NCBI GenBank assembly: GCA_948470905.1
Contig: CAOKQK010000003.1
Span: 34,354 to 98,353 of the forward strand
Origin: an uncultured Lachnospiraceae bacterium
GTDB lineage: Bacteria > Bacillota > Clostridia > Lachnospirales > Lachnospiraceae
Direction of reading: 5' to 3'
DNA length: 64,000 nt
The notes under the pieces were generated by a model. It was not told where the DNA came from. It saw only the letters and a list, made by a program, of their open reading frames with translations, and ran no database searches. Positions 59,779 through 64,000 of this stretch are shown here, piece by piece (positions within the stretch are counted from its first letter, which is position 1; each line of letters opens with the position of its first letter). The position numbers were made by a program, and so were the translations under genes.

Positions 59779-60948
59779 ATGAAGAAACTCATGATCAAAA
59801 GACGGACAGAGCTCAGGGTCATCGCCGGGGCAGTGGGAGTGCGGCTTGTGGTGTACCTGTTTTCTGTGTGCATACTTGTGATGATGGGGCAGTATGCGCA
59901 GCCTTTAACTTTTTCGGATTTCCTGGAGGCGTGGACCAGGTGGGATTCGCCTCACTATATTGATGTGGCCAGGTACGGCTACAGTGGCGCCATAGAAGAC
60001 GGCAAACACCTTTTCCTGGTGTTCTATCCGCTGCTCCCCTGGCTGCTTAAGCTGCTGCATGTTTTCATAGGCGATTACCGGCTGTGCGGCGTGGTCTTAA
60101 GCACAGTTTTGTTTGCGGTGGGCAGCCTTTATTTTTATAAACTGACAGAGAGGGAGTTCGGGGAAAAGGCGGCGGAAAACGCCACGATAATGCTGGCAGT
60201 GTTCCCTTTTTCCTTTTTTTTCGGCGCGGTTTTGACCGAGGGCTTGTTTCTTGCCATATCGGCGTCTTTTCTGTATTATCTGCGGGAACATAAATGGCCG
60301 CTGGTGGCGATCATTGGATTTCTGGCATGCCTGACAAAGGTGCAGGGAGTCCTGCTGGCACCGGCGGTTGCGGCGGAAATCCTTTATGCGGAACATTTCC
60401 TGGAAAAGCTTAAGGCCAGGGATTGGAATGCAATTTTAAAGAAGATTATTCTGCCGGGGCTTCTCTGCACCACCATGCTGCTGGGACTTGGGGTTTACCT
60501 TTATATCAACTGGCGCGTGGAGGGCGACCCTTTCCGTTTCATGTACTATCAGAGGACCCATTGGTACAATGGTTTTCTGCCCATGTGGGAGACTATGGCT
60601 TATGTGGCAAAGAATGCGTTTGTCAATTGCCATACCTCTGTGGGAATGAGCATATGGATACCGGAGTTTGTACTCTTTTTCGTTTGGATCATGTGGATTG
60701 TCTGCGGGATCCGGCGGAAGCTGCGTCCTACATATCTTCTGTATCTGACAGCGCTGTTTCTTGTGACATATTCCTCAAGCTGGCTGATCAGCGGGGGCAG
60801 GTATACCCTGTGTGCCCTGCCGGGATTTATGCTGACAGGGGAGTGGCTTGGCAGGCATGAGCGGTGGAAGATCCCTGCTGTTGCGGTGTCGGCGATGCTG
60901 CTGGCGCTTTATCTGACGGGTTATATGACAGGGAAACAGGTCATGTAG
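59779..60948 (+). CDS. PIG-V-like integral membrane mannosyltransferase
   Basis: A 389-residue polytopic protein with about eight to ten membrane segments. It carries the first-loop motif EAWTRWDSPHYIDVARYGY with the acidic residue typical of GT-C transferases, then HLFLVFYPLLPWLL and VLTEGLFLAISASFLYYL, as in the bacterial mannosyltransferase (PIG-V) family. It should use a polyprenyl-phosphate sugar on the outer membrane face; donor and acceptor are unknown. It lies 60 bp after the phosphodiesterase gene in the same direction, probably co-transcribed. Confidence 0.82.
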   Translation: MKKLMIKRRTELRVIAGAVGVRLVVYLFSVCILVMMGQYAQPLTFSDFLEAWTRWDSPHYIDVARYGYSGAIEDGKHLFLVFYPLLPWLLKLLHVFIGDYRLCGVVLSTVLFAVGSLYFYKLTEREFGEKAAENATIMLAVFPFSFFFGAVLTEGLFLAISASFLYYLREHKWPLVAIIGFLACLTKVQGVLLAPAVAAEILYAEHFLEKLKARDWNAILKKIILPGLLCTTMLLGLGVYLYINWRVEGDPFRFMYYQRTHWYNGFLPMWETMAYVAKNAFVNCHTSVGMSIWIPEFVLFFVWIMWIVCGIRRKLRPTYLLYLTALFLVTYSSSWLISGGRYTLCALPGFMLTGEWLGRHERWKIPAVAVSAMLLALYLTGYMTGKQVM

Positions 60949-61053
60949 GAAAAGAAAGTTTGACAAGGGTTTAAGGACGCCAAAAGGACGTTGATGGTGC
61001 CTGGCTTTAAACACTTACAAATCTTATAAGCTGGTTTTTGTCCATATAATCAA

Positions 61054-61081
61054 TTGAAATTTGGATTATTTAGGCTAAATA
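61054..61081 (+). promoter_or_regulatory. Candidate distal promoter for ppdK
   Basis: TTGAAA (61054-61059), 16-nt spacer, TAAATA (61076-61081) in the 350-bp AT-rich region before ppdK. Apart from two candidate promoters, nothing else was identified in 60949-61298. Confidence 0.4.
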
Positions 61082-61165
61082 TGCATAAAAAGTTTATTTA
61101 TGTGAACCATATATTGTCAGATTATACAAAAAGGCAAAGTATGTCAAAAGATTGTCAATTTCTTC

Positions 61166-61194
61166 TTGCTATTCTTTTGATGAATTGCTAAAAT
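61166..61194 (+). promoter_or_regulatory. Candidate proximal promoter for ppdK
   Basis: TTGCTA (61166-61171), 17-nt spacer, TAAAAT (61189-61194) with extended TGC. Confidence 0.5.
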
Positions 61195-61298
61195 AGGCAG
61201 AGAATGGAACTAAAGGTTCTGCTGTAATACTGTAATGGTTAGGAAGTCTCAGGATTTTCCTGTGGATTAAAAACTTTATGAAAGGGAGAAAGACAAAA

Positions 61299-63929
61299 AT
61301 GAAAAAATGGGTGTACTTGTTTACGGAAGGCAATGCCGGCATGCGTGAGCTTCTTGGCGGAAAAGGTGCGAATCTCGCAGAGATGACAAACATCGGTCTT
61401 CCTGTACCTCAGGGATTTACGATTACCACAGAGGCGTGTACTCAATATTACGAGGACGGATGCCAGATCAATGATGAGATCATGGGGCAGATCATGGATT
61501 ATGTCGCTCAGATGGAAAAGATCAACGGAAAACAGTTCGGAAGCCTCCAGAATCCTCTGCTCGTCTCCGTTCGTTCCGGTGCCCGCGCTTCCATGCCCGG
61601 CATGATGGACACTATCCTGAATCTCGGTCTTAACGACGAAGTCGTGGCTGCAATGATCAAAGGCAATCCCGATCCCAAGTTTGAGCGCTTTGTATATGAT
61701 TCCTACAGACGTTTTATCCAGATGTTCTCCGATGTGGTCATGGAGGTGGGCAAGAAGTATTTTGAGGAACTGATCGACAAGATGAAGAAGGAGAAGGGCG
61801 TTCAGTTTGACGTTGAGCTGACCGCTGCTGACTTAAAGGAGCTTGCAGAACAGTTTAAGGCAGAATACAAGAAGCAGCTGGGTCAGGACTTCCCCTCCGA
61901 TCCTGTAGTGCAGTTAAAGGAAGCTGTGAGAGCGGTGTTCCGTTCCTGGGACAACCCCCGTGCAAACGTATACCGCCGCGACAATGATATCCCTTACAGC
62001 TGGGGTACCGCTGTCAATGTCATGCCCATGGTATTCGGCAACCTGAACAATGAGTCCGGCACAGGCGTTGCGTTTACCCGTGATCCCGCAACCGGAGAGA
62101 AGAAGCTGATGGGTGAGTTCCTTGTGAACGCACAGGGCGAGGACGTGGTTGCAGGTGTCCGCACTCCCATGCCCATCTCTCAGATGGCAGAGCAGTTCCC
62201 TGAGGCTTACAATGAGTTTGTCCAGGTCTGCGAAAAGCTGGAAAATCATTATCATGATATGCAGGATATGGAGTTTACCGTTGAGAACAAGAAGCTCTAC
62301 ATGCTCCAGTGCCGCAACGGCAAGAGAACGGCACAGGCGGCATTGAAGATTGCATGTGACCTTGTGGACGAGGGCATGAAGACCGAGGCGGAAGCGGTAG
62401 CCATGATCGATCCCCGCAATCTTGACACCCTGCTCCATCCCCAGTTCGACGCTGCGGCGCTGAAAGCTGCAACGCCCATGGGCAAGGGGCTTGGCGCTTC
62501 TCCCGGCGCTGCGTGCGGCAAGATCGTGTTCACCGCCGAAGATGCGGAAAAATGGGCTGCGCAGGGCGAGAAGGTCGTTCTGGTCCGCCTGGAGACATCC
62601 CCGGAGGATATCACCGGCATGAAGGCAGCACAGGGAATCCTCACCGTCCGCGGCGGCATGACTTCCCATGCAGCAGTGGTTGCCCGCGGCATGGGTACCT
62701 GCTGTGTGTCCGGCTGTGGTGACATTGCCATGGACGAAGCAAATAAGAAATTTACCCTTGGCGGCAAAGAATTCCACGAGGGAGATTATATCTCCATCGA
62801 CGGCACTACCGGAAATATTTACGAGGGACAGATCAAGACAGTTGACGCTACCATTGCAGGCGAGTTCGGCCGTGTTATGGCATGGGCTGACAAATACAGG
62901 AAACTGAAGGTGCGCACCAACGCCGACACACCCGCTGACGCAAGGAAAGCGCGTGAGCTTGGCGCAGAGGGTATCGGCCTTTGCCGTACAGAGCACATGT
63001 TCTTTGAGGAGGACAGAATTGCCGCATTCCGCGAGATGATCTGTTCTGATACGGTAGAAGAGAGAGAAGCGGCTCTGGACAAGATCCTTCCTTACCAGCA
63101 GGGAGACTTTGAAAAGCTGTATGAGGCCCTGGAGGGATGCCCTGTCACCATCCGTTTCCTTGATCCGCCCCTTCACGAGTTTGTTCCCACAGAGGAGGCT
63201 GACATCGAAAAGCTGGCACAGGCTCAGGGCAAGAGCGCTGAGGTCATTAAGAACATCATTGCTTCCCTCCATGAGTTCAACCCCATGATGGGACACAGAG
63301 GCTGCCGTCTTGCAGTCACCTATCCTGAGATTGCCAAGATGCAGACCAAGGCAGTTATTCGCGCAGCAATCAATGTAAAGAAGGCACATCCTGACTGGAA
63401 TGTAAAGCCTGAGATCATGATCCCGCTGATCTGCGAAGTTAAGGAGCTCAAGTTTGTCAAGAAGGTAGTTGTGGACACTGCTGACGCTGAAATTGCAGCA
63501 TCGGGCATCCAGCTGGAGTATGAGGTGGGAACCATGATCGAGATTCCCCGCGCTGCTCTGACCGCTGACGAAATCGCAAAGGATGCTGATTTCTTCTGCT
63601 TCGGAACCAACGACCTGACCCAGATGACCTTTGGCTTCTCCCGTGACGATGCAGGCAAGTTCCTGAACGCTTACTATGACACCAAAATCTTTGAGAACGA
63701 TCCCTTTGCAAAGCTGGATCAGACCGGTGTCGGCAAGCTGATGGAGCTGTCCATCAAGTTGGGCAAGCCCGTCAATCCGAAGCTTCACATCGGCATCTGC
63801 GGCGAGCACGGCGGAGATCCTTCCTCTGTAGAATTCTGCCACAAGATTGGGCTGGACTATGTCTCCTGTTCACCGTTCAGAGTGCCTATTGCGCGGCTGG
63901 CGGCGGCACAGGCGGCTATTTCCAAATGA
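61299..63929 (+). CDS. ppdK: Pyruvate, phosphate dikinase
   Basis: An 876-residue enzyme interconverting pyruvate, ATP and phosphate with phosphoenolpyruvate, AMP and pyrophosphate; in anaerobic Clostridia it can run in glycolysis or gluconeogenesis. N-terminal nucleotide domain (GGKGANLAEMTNIGLPVPQGF, SVRSGARASMPGMMDTILNL), phosphohistidine domain with GGMTSHAAVVARG (His457), and PEP-binding barrel ending HIGICGEHGGDP (Cys834) are all intact. ATG 61299 is taken as start, with GGGAG ten bases upstream; an ATG seven codons earlier overlaps that site. Codon use is more biased than in neighbouring genes, consistent with high expression. Confidence 0.97.
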   Translation: MKKWVYLFTEGNAGMRELLGGKGANLAEMTNIGLPVPQGFTITTEACTQYYEDGCQINDEIMGQIMDYVAQMEKINGKQFGSLQNPLLVSVRSGARASMPGMMDTILNLGLNDEVVAAMIKGNPDPKFERFVYDSYRRFIQMFSDVVMEVGKKYFEELIDKMKKEKGVQFDVELTAADLKELAEQFKAEYKKQLGQDFPSDPVVQLKEAVRAVFRSWDNPRANVYRRDNDIPYSWGTAVNVMPMVFGNLNNESGTGVAFTRDPATGEKKLMGEFLVNAQGEDVVAGVRTPMPISQMAEQFPEAYNEFVQVCEKLENHYHDMQDMEFTVENKKLYMLQCRNGKRTAQAALKIACDLVDEGMKTEAEAVAMIDPRNLDTLLHPQFDAAALKAATPMGKGLGASPGAACGKIVFTAEDAEKWAAQGEKVVLVRLETSPEDITGMKAAQGILTVRGGMTSHAAVVARGMGTCCVSGCGDIAMDEANKKFTLGGKEFHEGDYISIDGTTGNIYEGQIKTVDATIAGEFGRVMAWADKYRKLKVRTNADTPADARKARELGAEGIGLCRTEHMFFEEDRIAAFREMICSDTVEEREAALDKILPYQQGDFEKLYEALEGCPVTIRFLDPPLHEFVPTEEADIEKLAQAQGKSAEVIKNIIASLHEFNPMMGHRGCRLAVTYPEIAKMQTKAVIRAAINVKKAHPDWNVKPEIMIPLICEVKELKFVKKVVVDTADAEIAASGIQLEYEVGTMIEIPRAALTADEIAKDADFFCFGTNDLTQMTFGFSRDDAGKFLNAYYDTKIFENDPFAKLDQTGVGKLMELSIKLGKPVNPKLHIGICGEHGGDPSSVEFCHKIGLDYVSCSPFRVPIARLAAAQAAISK

Positions 63930-64000
63930 TGCCATAGGATTTTTGCTACTAACAGGCAAAAGTATTGAAGAATGGCTTAAAATCAAGGGTTTTAAGGCTT

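Noticed and set aside
61914-63842. 642-codon open frame antisense to ppdK
   Set aside because: It lies entirely opposite the intact ppdK gene, has no ribosome binding site, and its Cys/His/Leu-rich text is the shadow expected from biased codon use.

Overview
The window looks like chromosome of a Gram-positive, anaerobic gut-type Clostridia, most likely Lachnospiraceae. The grounds are AGGAGG ribosome binding sites throughout, a pyrB-pyrI pair with a zinc-ribbon PyrI, pyruvate phosphate dikinase, DUF5050, DUF815 and CmpB-type proteins, and moderately GC-rich genes with AT-rich promoters. No rRNA, CRISPR array or complete insertion sequence was seen.

Layout. 0-16 kb is metabolic core: a KDG-type sugar kinase, a DUF4352-like lipoprotein, tRNA-Leu(AAG), a GNAT acetyltransferase, NAD salvage (nicotinamidase-like protein and pncB), pyrBI, a nitroreductase with an apparently structured leader, a PH-domain protein, a CmpB-like membrane protein, and a folate cluster (folC, folE, HD protein, folP, folB-folK fusion). 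It ends with a Gx/NusG-II/ApbE group for flavin loading of membrane redox proteins.

16-44.8 kb is a large surface-glycan locus. It opens with a small serine recombinase followed by a 248-bp segment bounded by two Hin-like (hix-like) palindromic sites. The segment holds a leftward promoter and a rightward terminator, so it reads as an invertible ON/OFF switch, here apparently OFF for the glycan genes. Behind it are glycosyltransferases, an ABC exporter (permease and ATPase), a cytidylyltransferase, SIS isomerases, a 2-hydroxyacid dehydrogenase, an inositol-monophosphatase-like enzyme, a methyltransferase, a Gfo/Idh/MocA oxidoreductase and several very large multidomain proteins. Three consecutive genes (31.5-37.0 kb) each contain a 9-10 G homopolymer. 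Two are in frame and the middle one (FkbM methyltransferase) is frameshifted, the signature of slipped-strand phase variation. The stretch from about 25.7 to 41.2 kb is visibly more AT-rich than its flanks, suggesting acquisition by transfer. I infer two layers of phase variation: DNA inversion controlling transcription, and poly-G slippage controlling individual decoration enzymes.

44.8-64 kb returns to core genes: an ArsR regulator with a zinc-sensor motif, a DUF5050 protein, pheA, a DUF815 ATPase, a polyphosphate pair (ppx, ppk), a conserved hypothetical, maf and a HAD phosphatase, a small acidic protein, a PHP phosphoesterase, an ABC-F ATPase, a glycerophosphodiester phosphodiesterase, a PIG-V-like membrane mannosyltransferase and ppdK. 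Promoters, terminators, palindromes and three short minisatellites are listed where the sequence supports them. All assignments are by eye from motifs; no database search was run.
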